Of a stretch of DNA of 64,000 nucleotides, positions 8,507 to 17,745 are shown piece by piece. The stretch is from Candidatus Melainabacteria bacterium (lineage in GTDB: Bacteria; Cyanobacteriota; Vampirovibrionia; Obscuribacterales; Obscuribacteraceae). A program made the position numbers and the translations under genes. Positions within the stretch are counted from its first letter, which is position 1, and each line of letters starts with the position of its first letter. Under the pieces are notes generated by a model. It was not told where the DNA came from. It worked only from the letters and a program-made list of their open reading frames with translations, and did not search any database. The stretch is from contig JAFKGK010000015.1 of assembly GCA_017307165.1 (NCBI GenBank), positions 1 through 64,000 of the forward strand. Direction: 5' to 3'.

Positions 8507-9084
8507 GCACCTTCTCTCTCGTGCGCGCTGATCTCTAGCTGATCGGGCGGGACGTGTGATGTTTCGATTTTTCGAGACTCATGCGCCCCGCTCCAATTTT
8601 TTAAATTTTGTCTTGATTTGCTATAAAGCGTAGTAACGATTGCTTAGCTTTCTCATGACTATTTGCGACCCTGTCGTGTAAATCCGATTTTGTAATCGTT
8701 TTGTAAAACGGCCATCCATGCGCCTTTCGCAAAACCTATCGCTAAATCGCGTGAATTGTGACTTTATGAAAAGCGCTTGATGTCAAGCATTTTGAGCTCT
8801 AGCGCAGATTAGTAGTGGTATTGAAAATGCCCGGATAACGGCTTTGCAGCTGGTTGTAAAGCGCTGGTGGCAAATTCCGCATGCGAGCGCGGTGTTTGAG
8901 AAACATGACCTGAAAGTGCTATCTGAGAAGAGTTATATATCCCACCATTCTCTCAATAAAGCCAACCGCGCGACACCGAACAACCCACACGTACAGCAAA
9001 CGACAACTTTTCGTCCGCATCAAACGGGCGTGATCTCTGCCGTCTGCCAATCCCTCTGTGCCGCCCAAATAGAGAGACACGACT
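8507..9084. other. Long leader of the second ABC/glycosidase operon
   Basis: A 578-base gene-free stretch, AT-richer than its flanks. It holds the tandem TTGTAA repeat listed separately at 8690-8710, which is shared with the leader at 54.5 kb. No terminator or riboswitch-like structure was recognised. Confidence 0.6.
8690..8710 (+). promoter_or_regulatory. Tandem direct-repeat operator candidate (copy A)
   Basis: TTGTAATCG TT TTGTAAAACG: two TTGTAA half-sites whose starts are exactly 11 bases apart, one helical turn, as in PhoB/OmpR-type response-regulator boxes. The same arrangement recurs at 54515-54535 before the GH30/ABC/GH1 operon, with 19 of 21 positions identical by eye. It lies about 375 bases before the transporter start. 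Confidence 0.55.
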
Positions 9085-10791
9085 ATGAACTATGTTGCGA
9101 TCGGTCGTCAGACCGCCCGGCGCCTTTACAGCATCGGCAAGCCCTTCTGGGTCTCGTCGCATGCCTGGAAGGCGCTCCTGCTACTTATCACGGTCCTCGG
9201 ACTGCTTTTCACTGTTGCTGCCGTCAACGTCTATGTCAGCTCGATCGCAGGCAAGTTTACTACTGCCCTGCAAGCCAAAGATGTCTCCGGCTACCACTTC
9301 TACCTGCTCATGTACGCTTTCGCCATGATCGCCGGGTCACCGGTGGTGGTGCTGTATCAGTTTTTGCGCACCAAGCTCGCTCTTATGTGGAGGCGCTGGT
9401 TGACGCAACACTTTGTCGATCGCTACCTGGATAAGCGAGCCTATTATCGCCTCTCCACGCGGCACGACATAGACAACCCCGACGAACGCATGTCCCAGGA
9501 TGTCGAGACCTTTTGCAACTCCGCAGTCGGTCTGTTCATCGCCATCCTCGATGCCTTCGTCACAGTAGTCAGCTTTGTCGGTGTGCTGTGGCTTATCTCG
9601 GTGCCTCTGACCTTTGTCGCCATCGGCTACTCGTTTTTGGGTTGCCTTTTGACGATCTGGATCGGCAACCGACTGGTCAACCTGCAGTTTCAGCACACCA
9701 AGCTCGAAGCAGACCTCCGCTACACCCTGGCGGATGTAAGGCGCGACGTCGAATCTATCGCCTTTTACCGCGGCGAGCAAAGTGCTCGCAAGGTCATTTT
9801 TAAGCGCATTGCCGAAGCCATCATCAACCTCGAGTTGATGATGGTGCTGCAGCGCAATCTGACCTTTTTTACCGTCAACTTTAACTACCTGGTCGTGCTG
9901 ATCCCAGCAGCGATCATCGCTCCCCTGTACTTTGCAGGGACGATGGAGTTTGGCGACATCACGCGTGCCGGCATTGCCTTTGGCCAGGTCTTTGGCGGCA
10001 TGACTCTCTTGATCGGGCAGTTTACCGGCATCTCCGGCTTTATTGCCAACATCAATCGTCTGGGCTCCTTTGTGGAGATCCTCGATGAGGTGGAGGCCGA
10101 GGCCAAGGCGCCGTCGTCCGACGGCAAGGGCGAGATCGAGATACTGGAGACGGATGGCAAGCTCGTGCTCGACAAGGTATCCGTCGACGTGCCCAATACC
10201 GAGCGCAGGCTCGTGGCCGATCTTGATCTCACGGTCGGACCCGGCGAAAGCCTGATCATCATGGGGCCCTCGGGTAGCGGCAAGTCTTCGCTCTTGCGAG
10301 CGATCGCCGGTATCTGGAAGTCCGGGCAGGGACGGATTGTAAGGCCAAGGGTCGAGCACTTGATGTTTTTGCCGCAGAGACCTTTCGTGCCGCGCAGCAC
10401 CCTGCGTGAAGCGATCTGCTACCCGATCACGGCGGCCTCACGTATCGTCAGCGATGTTGAACTTGAGTCGGTCTTGAAACTCGTCAATATGCCCGACCTG
10501 GTCGAGCGTGCTGGCGGTCTCGATATCGAGCAGGAATGGCGGGATATGCTTTCCCTCGGAGAGCAGCAGCGCCTGACGATCGCGCGCCTGATCCTGGCGC
10601 GCCCCCGTTTTGCCTTCCTCGATGAGGCGACCAGCGCACTGGACGCCGACAACGAGAGATTGCTCTACAACCTCCTCAAGACTCTCAGGACCACCGTTAT
10701 CTCGGTCGGTCACAAACAGAGTCTGGTCGAGCACCATCAGCGCATCCTCCGGCTTACCGGCGATGGCGGCTGGGAGGTGATCAAAAACTGA
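9085..10791 (+). CDS. ABC transporter, SbmA/BacA (ABCD-like) family, copy 2
   Basis: Same architecture as the 5.0-kb copy: ABC_membrane_2-type domain (about residues 20-310) then ATPase (about 340-560). Motifs: IDNPDERM, Walker A GPSGSGKSS, Q-loop FLPQRPF, signature LSLGEQQR, Walker B FAFLDEATSALD, switch His in SVGHKQS, so all catalytic residues are present. It works as a homodimer in the inner membrane in known relatives. It is first in a tight operon with a GH144-like enzyme, a GH1 beta-glucosidase and a large glycosidase-like protein, suggesting a glucoside or glucan-derived substrate, though relatives carry peptides, cobalamin or acyl-CoA. ATG 9085 follows AGAGAGACACG. The tandem repeat upstream suggests response-regulator control. 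Confidence 0.93.
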   Translation: MNYVAIGRQTARRLYSIGKPFWVSSHAWKALLLLITVLGLLFTVAAVNVYVSSIAGKFTTALQAKDVSGYHFYLLMYAFAMIAGSPVVVLYQFLRTKLALMWRRWLTQHFVDRYLDKRAYYRLSTRHDIDNPDERMSQDVETFCNSAVGLFIAILDAFVTVVSFVGVLWLISVPLTFVAIGYSFLGCLLTIWIGNRLVNLQFQHTKLEADLRYTLADVRRDVESIAFYRGEQSARKVIFKRIAEAIINLELMMVLQRNLTFFTVNFNYLVVLIPAAIIAPLYFAGTMEFGDITRAGIAFGQVFGGMTLLIGQFTGISGFIANINRLGSFVEILDEVEAEAKAPSSDGKGEIEILETDGKLVLDKVSVDVPNTERRLVADLDLTVGPGESLIIMGPSGSGKSSLLRAIAGIWKSGQGRIVRPRVEHLMFLPQRPFVPRSTLREAICYPITAASRIVSDVELESVLKLVNMPDLVERAGGLDIEQEWRDMLSLGEQQRLTIARLILARPRFAFLDEATSALDADNERLLYNLLKTLRTTVISVGHKQSLVEHHQRILRLTGDGGWEVIKN

Positions 10792-10833
10792 TTTTCTCAA
10801 TACCGCATGCTAAACCCTTAACGGAAAGAGAGC

Positions 10834-12177
10834 ATGAACATGGTCACAAATACCAGAAACATCGCCCGCGCGGACGAGCTCCTCCTGGAGCGGATCTCCC
10901 GGGCGCACTTCCAATTTTTCGTCGACTTTCAAAACAAGGACACAGGGCTGATCCTCGATAGGACCAAGCTTTCTGGTCCGGCCACTATCGCCGGTGTGGG
11001 CATGGCCTTGCCTGCCTACGCCAGCGCTAGCGAGCGTCACTGGATCTCGCGTCGCGAGGCCGTCGACTACACGCTGCGCGTGCTGCGTGTGCTCTGGAGC
11101 GTGCCCCAGGGCGAGGCGATCGATGGAGTCAGCGGCTATCGCGGCTTCTTTTATCACTTTCTCGATCCGGCCACCGGCCAGCGTGCCACCAAGCCCCAGT
11201 TTTGGAACTCCGAGCTGTCGTCGATCGACACGGCCCTGCTCATGGCAGGCGTGCGCTTTGCACGGCACTATTATCTCGGCAAGGATGCCGCCGAGACCGA
11301 GATCCGCGAGCTCGCCGACAAGCTCTACGAGCGTGTCGAGTGGGACTGGCTGGTGCGCGAGGATGGTCACATCGGCCATGGCTGGAGCCCCGAAGGCGGC
11401 ATGATCAAGAGCGTGTACGGCGGCTACAGCGAAGCGCTGTTGCTGTACCTGCTCGCGATCGGCTCGCCGAACCACCCGGCTCCTGCCTCCAGCTGGCAGA
11501 CCCTTTGCGCCAACTACAAGCTCGAGCGCGCCATGGGATCGGGCAAGCCCTTTATCACCATGCCGGGCACGCCCTTGTTCTGCTACCAGTATCCGCACTG
11601 CTTTATCGACTTTCGTGGCATCAGGGATGGTGTCAACCGCGGGCTGGGTTTCGACTACTTCGAAAACAGCAAGCGCGCGACTCTCGCCCAGCATGCCTAT
11701 GCTGTGGCCAATCCCGAGCAGTGGGTCGGCTACGACAAGCACAACTGGGGCCTCACTGCCTGCGACGGTCCCGGTGACGGCAAGCGTGTCGTCAACGGTC
11801 GCGAGCGCGAGTTTTCGTGGTATCGCGAGCGAGGCGCCCCGTTTGGTCACGACGACGGCACTATCGCGCCCACAGCTGCGCTCAGCTCCCTGCCCTACGC
11901 GCCGAGACTAGTGATGCGGACCGCTCGCTATTGGCTTCTCAAGCGGCCGGAGTTGTTTTCGATTCACGGTTTCACCGATGCTTTTAACGACTCGTACGCA
12001 GTCGATGAGAGCGGTAAGGGTTGGGTCGATCCCGAGCGGATCGCCATCGATCAGGGACCGGTGGTGATCATGTTCGAAAACTACCGCTCTGAGCTCATCT
12101 GGCGCACCATGCGCCGCGACCCTGCTTTGAAGCGCGCTCTCAAGCTGGCGGGCTTTACCGGCGGCTGGCTCAAGTAG
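10834..12177 (+). CDS. GH144-type (glycoamylase-like domain) beta-1,2-glucanase-like protein
   Basis: A full-length (alpha/alpha)6-barrel glycosidase of the Pfam glycoamylase-like domain family that includes GH144 endo-beta-1,2-glucanases and the C-terminal domain of cyclic beta-1,2-glucan synthases. Diagnostic is DRTKLSGPATIAGVGMAL near residues 43-60, followed by RGFFYHFLD, ELSSIDTALLMAG and the long C-terminal IDQGPVVIMFENYRS. No signal peptide is visible, so it acts in the cytoplasm, on a substrate imported by or produced near the transporter just upstream (gap 42 bases). GGAAAGAG precedes the ATG. GH144 enzymes release sophorose-type oligosaccharides; the exact substrate here is inferred from family. 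A hairpin separates it from the next gene. Confidence 0.85.
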   Translation: MNMVTNTRNIARADELLLERISRAHFQFFVDFQNKDTGLILDRTKLSGPATIAGVGMALPAYASASERHWISRREAVDYTLRVLRVLWSVPQGEAIDGVSGYRGFFYHFLDPATGQRATKPQFWNSELSSIDTALLMAGVRFARHYYLGKDAAETEIRELADKLYERVEWDWLVREDGHIGHGWSPEGGMIKSVYGGYSEALLLYLLAIGSPNHPAPASSWQTLCANYKLERAMGSGKPFITMPGTPLFCYQYPHCFIDFRGIRDGVNRGLGFDYFENSKRATLAQHAYAVANPEQWVGYDKHNWGLTACDGPGDGKRVVNGREREFSWYRERGAPFGHDDGTIAPTAALSSLPYAPRLVMRTARYWLLKRPELFSIHGFTDAFNDSYAVDESGKGWVDPERIAIDQGPVVIMFENYRSELIWRTMRRDPALKRALKLAGFTGGWLK

Positions 12178-12191
12178 TCGCATTTGAAAAA

Positions 12192-12217
12192 GGCTCACCG
12201 CAATGGTGCGGTGGGCC
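12192..12217 (+). other. Intercistronic hairpin
   Basis: GGCTCACCGCA/TGCGGTGGGCC, an 11-base stem with one wobble pair and an ATGG loop, between the GH144-like and GH1 genes. There is no T-run, so a role in RNA stability or attenuation is more likely than full termination. Confidence 0.6.
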
Positions 12218-12251
12218 ACCTTTGAACAAGCTAACCAAAAAGGGTCTGCAT

Positions 12252-13619
12252 ATGAAATTCCCGAAATTTTCCGCAACCAAGAGCCCAGTCCCCGTCAGAC
12301 GTTTTGCCTTTGGGCGTGACTTTGTCTGGGGAGCATCGACATCAGCCTACCAGATCGAGGGCGCGACCGCACAAGACGGGCGCGGCCGCTCGATCTGGGA
12401 AGACTATTTTGCCAAGCGGCCGCATCTGGACAATGGCGAGGTCGCATGCGACCACTACAACCGCATGGTAGAAGACGTGGCCATGATGAAGAAGATGGGT
12501 CTCAAGGCCTATCGCTTTTCGGTCTCCTGGCCGCGTGTCATCCCCGATGGCAAGGGCGCCGTCAATCAGGCAGGTCTGGACTTTTACAGCCGCCTCGTCG
12601 ACGAATTGCTCGCCAATGGCATCGAGCCTTATCTCACGCTCTATCACTGGGATCTCCCGGCTGCGATGGAGGCGATTGGCGGCTGGCAGAGCCGTGAGGT
12701 CGCCCAGCACTTTGCCGACTACGCTCGAGTCGTCGTCGATCGCCTTGGCGACCGCGTCAAAAAGTGGTGCACTTTTAACGAGCTCGAAGTGATCGTGGCC
12801 GGATACATCGGCGATGGCCTTGCGCCTGGCCTCAGCGATTACAAGCTCAGGGTCAAGGTCGGCCACAACCTGCTCGTCGCTCATGGTCTGGCACTCAAGG
12901 CCTTGCGCGAATGGGATAGCCAACATGATGCCGGACTCGATCTGGGCATCGTGCTCAACCTGGTGCCGGCCGAGCCTGCCACCAAGAGCGCCACCACTGC
13001 TGCTCGTCGGCATTGGCAGCGTTTTTATAGCTGGTACATGGACGGCCTCTTTAAGGGACGCTATCCTGATGTCGTACTCCAAGAAGCGGCCAAGACCGGC
13101 GTCGTCATCACCGCCGAGGATATGGAGCTGATCAATCAGCCCATCGACTATCTCGGTGTCAACTGGTATCTCCGTCAGGTCGTCAATCGTCGCGGTCGCG
13201 TCATCCGCGTACCTGCGGCGCAGGAGACCTTGATGGGCTGGGAGATGCATGCACCGGCCCTGACACGCATGCTTGTGATGATGCAGGCCGAGTACGGTGC
13301 GCTCGGGGCAACCAGCATGCCGCCCATCTATATCACCGAGAACGGTGCGGCACTCGAGGACAAGGTGTCGCCGGATGGCGTCCATGATGTCGGGCGTATG
13401 ACCTACACCTACGACCACATCTCTGCCCTGGAGATGGCCTATCTGGCGGGAGTCGACATCCGCGGCTATTTTGCGTGGAGCCTGATGGACAACCTCGAGT
13501 GGTCCCTGGGCTACACCAAGACCTTTGGCATCGTGCATGTCGATCGGCAGACGCTGGAGCGTACGGTCAAGGACACAGGGCTCTGGTACGCCGCGACGAT
13601 CCGCAAAAACGTCAGGTAA
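12252..13619 (+). CDS. Glycoside hydrolase family 1 beta-glucosidase, copy 1
   Basis: A single TIM-barrel GH1 enzyme, 455 residues, the family's usual size, cytoplasmic. The N-terminal GASTSAYQIEGA block, the acid/base Glu in TFNELE and the nucleophile Glu in YITENGAA are visible, as is MDNLEWSLGY near the end. The acid/base motif is TFNEL rather than the near-universal TFNEP, and the residues after it differ from common GH1s, which may alter the aglycone site. ATG 12252 is preceded by AAAAAGGG; an upstream in-frame TTG at 12222 is less likely. Directly followed (12 bases) by the large glycosidase-like gene. It probably cleaves terminal beta-glucose from oligosaccharides made by the GH144-like protein. 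Confidence 0.92.
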   Translation: MKFPKFSATKSPVPVRRFAFGRDFVWGASTSAYQIEGATAQDGRGRSIWEDYFAKRPHLDNGEVACDHYNRMVEDVAMMKKMGLKAYRFSVSWPRVIPDGKGAVNQAGLDFYSRLVDELLANGIEPYLTLYHWDLPAAMEAIGGWQSREVAQHFADYARVVVDRLGDRVKKWCTFNELEVIVAGYIGDGLAPGLSDYKLRVKVGHNLLVAHGLALKALREWDSQHDAGLDLGIVLNLVPAEPATKSATTAARRHWQRFYSWYMDGLFKGRYPDVVLQEAAKTGVVITAEDMELINQPIDYLGVNWYLRQVVNRRGRVIRVPAAQETLMGWEMHAPALTRMLVMMQAEYGALGATSMPPIYITENGAALEDKVSPDGVHDVGRMTYTYDHISALEMAYLAGVDIRGYFAWSLMDNLEWSLGYTKTFGIVHVDRQTLERTVKDTGLWYAATIRKNVR

Positions 13620-13631
13620 GAGAGACAGCAA

Positions 13632-16600
13632 ATGAAAATCAAGCTGGAGCCTCAAAATTGCAAGGTCGTCACCACTGATGGTGTTACGGCCGAGCTTTTT
13701 GCGGATGCTCGAGCGGATGGCCGAGGCCTTAGACTCGATTTTGAGTTTGCGGGCTCTGGCTATGCTCTCATTCGCATCCCTGTAGCTATCAAACTGCCTG
13801 ACGACTATGTCTTTTCCTTTTCGGTAAAAGGCAATTGTCCGGTCAATACTCTCGAATTTAAGTTGCTTGATCAGTCTTGCGACAACGTCTGGTGGGTCAA
13901 TCGTGCAAACTTTGCCTTTAGCAATCGCTACCAGAGGCTGGTCAACAAAAAGCGCCAGTTTACCTACGCCTGGGGGCCGCGCAAAACTCCACCAGACGAG
14001 GTCGCATATATTGATCTGACCGTAACCAATGCCAATGGTGGCGAGCGCAAAAAGTGCTCGGTCTGGTTTGCCGATCTCGATTTTGTCGAGCGGCCCGGCA
14101 ATCCGGAAGGCAAGTCGGAGCCTGGCGATGATTGTCAGGTCTGGGCCTCGAGTAACCGAGCCAGAGCGGGGCGAGTGCTCGATCAGGACCCGGATACTCT
14201 CTGGGCCTCGGCGAGCAGGCAGGCCAGTGGTCGCGATCGCGAGAGCATGATCTTTCGCTTTGCCCGACCGACCGAACTCTCGGCTATGGTCGTCGACTGG
14301 GGCAATGCCTGGGCTCAACGCTATCAAGTAGATGTACTCTACACAGGGAGCAAGACCTGGAAAAATACCGATACCATAATCGGTGCGCAATCGGGACGGC
14401 AATTTTTGCTGTTTGCCGATCGTGATATCGATGCTGTGCGTCTGGTGATGCGTGGTTCGAGTACCTCGGTCAATAGCGGAGAGCCGGCTTTCGAGATCAG
14501 GTCGATCGAGTTTAAGGGCCTGGACTGGGCTGCCGATCGCAATGCGCTTTTTAAGCGTATCTCTGCCATGTACCCTCGCGGATATTTCCCCCGCTACTTT
14601 AGTGGTGAGCAGTCCTATTGGACCGTAGTGGGCGTCTCTGGTGGACGACAGGAAGCCATCATCAACGAGGAAGGCATGCTTGAGGTGGGTCGCCAGACTG
14701 TCTCGATCGAGCCCTTTATCTTTGGTGGCGAAAAGGGCAAGGCATCGGGCGCAAACTGTCGCCTGCTCACCTGGCGAGATGGCAGTCACGAGCAATCGCT
14801 CGTGGACGGCTATCTGCCTATTGCTTGCGTCAAGCGCACACACGCCGAGGAAAAACTCGCGCTCGAGGTCAAGACCTTTGGACGTGGAGATCCTGAGTCG
14901 GCGACGCTCTACGCACGTTACACCGTTCGCAATCTGGGCGACAAGCCGAGCGCAGGTAAGCTCTTTTTGGCGATCAGGCAGTTTCAGGTCAATCCTCCGT
15001 GGCAGTTTCTCAATACTCCAGGTGGATTTACCCCGGTCAAGAGCATGAGCCTCAACGGCAAGGTCGTGCAGGTCAACGAGTCGCTCAAGATCGAGAGTCT
15101 GAGCCCGCTAGGAGGATTTGGCGCTACAAGCATCGCTAGCGATGACGTCGTGCACCATCTCAACTACGGGCTCTTGCCAGAGGCTGACGGTATCAGTGAC
15201 GCACGGGGTTTTGGCTCCGGCGCGCTCATGTATCAATATGCGCTTGGTGCTGGTGAGACTGCGGTCTTTGACGTGGCTGTACCCTATTCGAATGCTTCGG
15301 AGGTCGCTCCTCTGGACCGAGCCCTGGCAGCGGTTACTATGGATTGGCGCACGAGGCTGGATGCAGTAGGATTTGATATCCCGGCGGCACCGGATCTGGT
15401 GCGAGCCATCAAGAGTCAGGTCGCCTACATATTGATCAATCGGGACGGCGATGCCATCCAGCCTGGCTCACGCTGCTATCGCCGCACCTGGATCCGTGAC
15501 GGGTCATTGACCAGTGCGGCCCTCCTGCAGCAAGGCTTTGACCAGGAGGTGCGCGACTTTATCCAATGGTTTGCGCCCTATCAGTACGAGAGTGGCAAGG
15601 TGCCTTGCTGTGCCGACAAACGTGGATCCGATCCGGTGCCGGAGCATGACAGTCATGGGGAGTTTATCTACCTCGTGGCCGAGTACTATCGGTTTACCCG
15701 GGACATCGACTTTTTGCGCTCGCTTTTCTGGCGCGTGCTCAAGGCGGTGGACTATATCCAATACCTGCGTCGCGAGACCGAGACGCCCGAATTTGCCGAT
15801 GGTGGACCCAAGGCGCATCTCAGAGGCATCCTGCCTCCGTCTATCAGCCACGAAGGCTATTCGGCGCATCCGGCCTACTCCAACTGGGACAATCTGTTTG
15901 CCCTCAAGGGCTTGCAGGACGCGCATTATTGTGCGGTTGCGCTTGGCGAGCACCAGGAAGCCGAGAGACTTGCGGAAATCGTGACTTCATTCAGGATGGC
16001 CCTTGTGCGTTCGATCTCGATGTCCATGGCTCTGCACGGACTCGACGTCATACCAGGCGCCAACGATCTGGGTGATGTCGATCCCACCTCCACCACGATC
16101 GGCCTGGATCCAGCGGATATCCTCTATCTCCTGCCTGGTCCGATGCAGCGTACCTTCGATCTCTACATGCGCAATTTTCGCAAAAGGCGCGACGAGCCTG
16201 GGGCCTTTGTCGGCGACGACTGCTATACGCCATACGAATGGCGCACAGTAGGGTCATTTGTCCGACTCGGTCAGATCGATCGGGCGCACGAGGTGCTGGA
16301 GTACTTTATGCAGCACCGCCGTCCGCTTGGTTGGAACCACTGGGGAGAGGTGATCTATGCCGATCCCAAGACGCCCAAGTTTATCGGTGATGCACCGCAT
16401 GGCTGGGTTGGCTCTGACTTTTTGCGTTCGGTGCGCAATCTCTTTGTTTTTGAAAACCGCGGCACGCTGATAGTGGGTCGGGGTTTGACAAGCAGCTGGC
16501 TAGATGCGGGTGTTTCGATCGAAAACCTGCCCACACATGATGGGCGACTGACCTTTAAGGCGCGTCGTCTCGCGGATGGTACCGTTGAGTATCTGCTCGA

Positions 16601-16685
16601 TGGTTTTGTCAGCGCTCCCATTGATCTGTGGGTTGGCGATCGCTTTGTCGAGATCACTACTCTGCCTGCTAGAGTCGTAGCCTAG
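13632..16685 (+). CDS. Large discoidin-like plus six-hairpin glycosidase-like protein, 1017 aa
   Basis: Multidomain protein. Residues 1-160 look like beta-sandwich sequence. Residues about 165-300 resemble an F5/8-type (discoidin) carbohydrate-binding domain (WASSNRARAGRVLDQDPDTL, then MIFRFARPTELSAMVVDWG). About 310-580 is another beta-rich region, and about 590-960 is an (alpha/alpha)6 barrel of the six-hairpin glycosidase superfamily (RRTWIRDGSL near 615, EHDSHGEFIYL, YSNWDNLFALKGL, PHGWVGSDFLRS). Catalytic acids cannot be assigned by eye. No signal peptide is seen, which is odd for a protein with a binding domain but fits the cytoplasmic neighbours. Last gene of the operon; a strong terminator follows the stop. 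Probably a glucan- or glucoside-active hydrolase or phosphorylase. Confidence 0.85.
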   Translation: MKIKLEPQNCKVVTTDGVTAELFADARADGRGLRLDFEFAGSGYALIRIPVAIKLPDDYVFSFSVKGNCPVNTLEFKLLDQSCDNVWWVNRANFAFSNRYQRLVNKKRQFTYAWGPRKTPPDEVAYIDLTVTNANGGERKKCSVWFADLDFVERPGNPEGKSEPGDDCQVWASSNRARAGRVLDQDPDTLWASASRQASGRDRESMIFRFARPTELSAMVVDWGNAWAQRYQVDVLYTGSKTWKNTDTIIGAQSGRQFLLFADRDIDAVRLVMRGSSTSVNSGEPAFEIRSIEFKGLDWAADRNALFKRISAMYPRGYFPRYFSGEQSYWTVVGVSGGRQEAIINEEGMLEVGRQTVSIEPFIFGGEKGKASGANCRLLTWRDGSHEQSLVDGYLPIACVKRTHAEEKLALEVKTFGRGDPESATLYARYTVRNLGDKPSAGKLFLAIRQFQVNPPWQFLNTPGGFTPVKSMSLNGKVVQVNESLKIESLSPLGGFGATSIASDDVVHHLNYGLLPEADGISDARGFGSGALMYQYALGAGETAVFDVAVPYSNASEVAPLDRALAAVTMDWRTRLDAVGFDIPAAPDLVRAIKSQVAYILINRDGDAIQPGSRCYRRTWIRDGSLTSAALLQQGFDQEVRDFIQWFAPYQYESGKVPCCADKRGSDPVPEHDSHGEFIYLVAEYYRFTRDIDFLRSLFWRVLKAVDYIQYLRRETETPEFADGGPKAHLRGILPPSISHEGYSAHPAYSNWDNLFALKGLQDAHYCAVALGEHQEAERLAEIVTSFRMALVRSISMSMALHGLDVIPGANDLGDVDPTSTTIGLDPADILYLLPGPMQRTFDLYMRNFRKRRDEPGAFVGDDCYTPYEWRTVGSFVRLGQIDRAHEVLEYFMQHRRPLGWNHWGEVIYADPKTPKFIGDAPHGWVGSDFLRSVRNLFVFENRGTLIVGRGLTSSWLDAGVSIENLPTHDGRLTFKARRLADGTVEYLLDGFVSAPIDLWVGDRFVEITTLPARVVA

Positions 16686-16691
16686 TTATTG

Positions 16692-16743
16692 GACAGGCGG
16701 AATGGCACCTCATATGGTGTCGTTCCGCCTGTCTTTTTTTTTA
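16692..16743 (+). terminator. Strong rho-independent terminator of the glycoside operon
   Basis: Stem GACAGGCGGAATGGCACC pairs with GGTGTCGTTCCGCCTGTC around a short loop and is followed by nine T residues. It closes the 9.1-16.7 kb operon. Confidence 0.95.
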
Positions 16744-16824
16744 TGACAAATACTCTGATATAAGCTAGTAGATGAAAATTTCAGGCCTGTACTCGCGCGT
16801 ATAAACACCGGCCCCTGGCCCTGG

Positions 16825-17577
16825 ATGCAGGCCGAAAATGGTGGCATGTACGATAAACTAGCAGCCTCGCTGCAGGATATCAGAGCTCGAGTCAAAGTGC
16901 CATTGCAAGCGATCCTGATGGTATCAGGTCATTGGGAAGCCGATCGCTACCTGCTTTCATCAGCAGCCAATCCAGGCATGCTCTACGATTATTTTGGCTT
17001 TCCTCCTCACACTTATGAGATCCAGTACAGGGCTCCTGGGCATCCACAACTGGCTGCAAACATAGCCTCGATGCTCGTAAAAGCTGGTTTTGATGCAGGC
17101 ACGGACTTGCACAGAGGATTTGATCATGGCACATTTAGCGTTATGCAAGTCATGCACCCTGAGGCGGATGTACCCGTAGTCCAGCTGTCCATCAACACCA
17201 ATTACGATCCAGGACAGCATATCGGAGTCGGGCGGGTGCTCGCACCACTGCGCGACCAGGGTGTATTGATCGTAGGATCCGGTCTCAGCTATCACAATCT
17301 GCGACAGATGAGATCCCAGGCTGGAGTCGAGGCCAGCGCGGCTTTTGATGAGTGGCTCCAGGAGACTCTTCTCGACTCGGATCCGCAAGAGCGATACGAG
17401 AGGCTTTTGCGATGGAGTGAGGCGCCATCGGCACGTGCTGCTCATCCCCGGGAGGATCACCTGCTACCGCTCATGGTGGCGGTTGGCGCAGCCTGGTCCG
17501 AGCCTGCTAGGATGATCTATCAGCAGTCCGACTTTATGGGCGGCATCTCTGTATCCAGCTATTGCTTTGGATCTTGA
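16825..17577 (+). CDS. LigB-type (DODA/YgiD-like) dioxygenase, N-terminus damaged
   Basis: Class III extradiol dioxygenase family, matching the 4,5-DOPA dioxygenase/YgiD branch: MVSGHWEAD (second metal His), DHGTFSVM, VPVVQLS, GSGLSYHNLR and DHLLPLMVAVGAA are all present. The family normally starts about 25 residues earlier with a HGGGP segment that supplies the first zinc/iron His. Upstream here the frame stays open for 22 codons, reading PVLARINTGPWPWM just before the ATG, but has no start codon and lacks that His. An out-of-frame ATG at 16772 suggests a frameshift. The product is therefore either a pseudogene product or inactive. It is convergent with the amidase operon. Confidence 0.75.
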   Translation: MQAENGGMYDKLAASLQDIRARVKVPLQAILMVSGHWEADRYLLSSAANPGMLYDYFGFPPHTYEIQYRAPGHPQLAANIASMLVKAGFDAGTDLHRGFDHGTFSVMQVMHPEADVPVVQLSINTNYDPGQHIGVGRVLAPLRDQGVLIVGSGLSYHNLRQMRSQAGVEASAAFDEWLQETLLDSDPQERYERLLRWSEAPSARAAHPREDHLLPLMVAVGAAWSEPARMIYQQSDFMGGISVSSYCFGS

Positions 17578-17669
17578 TCGCAGGGTTGTATTCGTCAAAA
17601 TTTTTATTATATGCATTAGTAATTAAGTTTAAAATTTAAAATCGAAAGATTTGAAATCCATGCAATAAA

Positions 17670-17714
17670 GCCATGAGTAAGTGAACTGCCAGATGCAATT
17701 CACTTACTCATGGC
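17670..17714 (-). terminator. Perfect 16-bp hairpin, terminator of the amidase operon
   Basis: GCCATGAGTAAGTGAA and its exact complement are separated by a 13-base loop in the convergent gap. On the minus strand the stem is followed by TTTATT, so it most likely ends the minus-strand operon; on the plus strand there is no T-run. Confidence 0.65.
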
Positions 17715-17745
17715 GGAGGTGCTAGATTTTGTAGCTCGAGACGTT

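Noticed and set aside
12342-14843. An 833-codon open frame on the minus strand
   Set aside because: It is the antisense shadow of the GH1 and large glycosidase genes, whose motifs and ribosome sites are unambiguous; the translated sequence has no recognisable domain and strongly biased composition.
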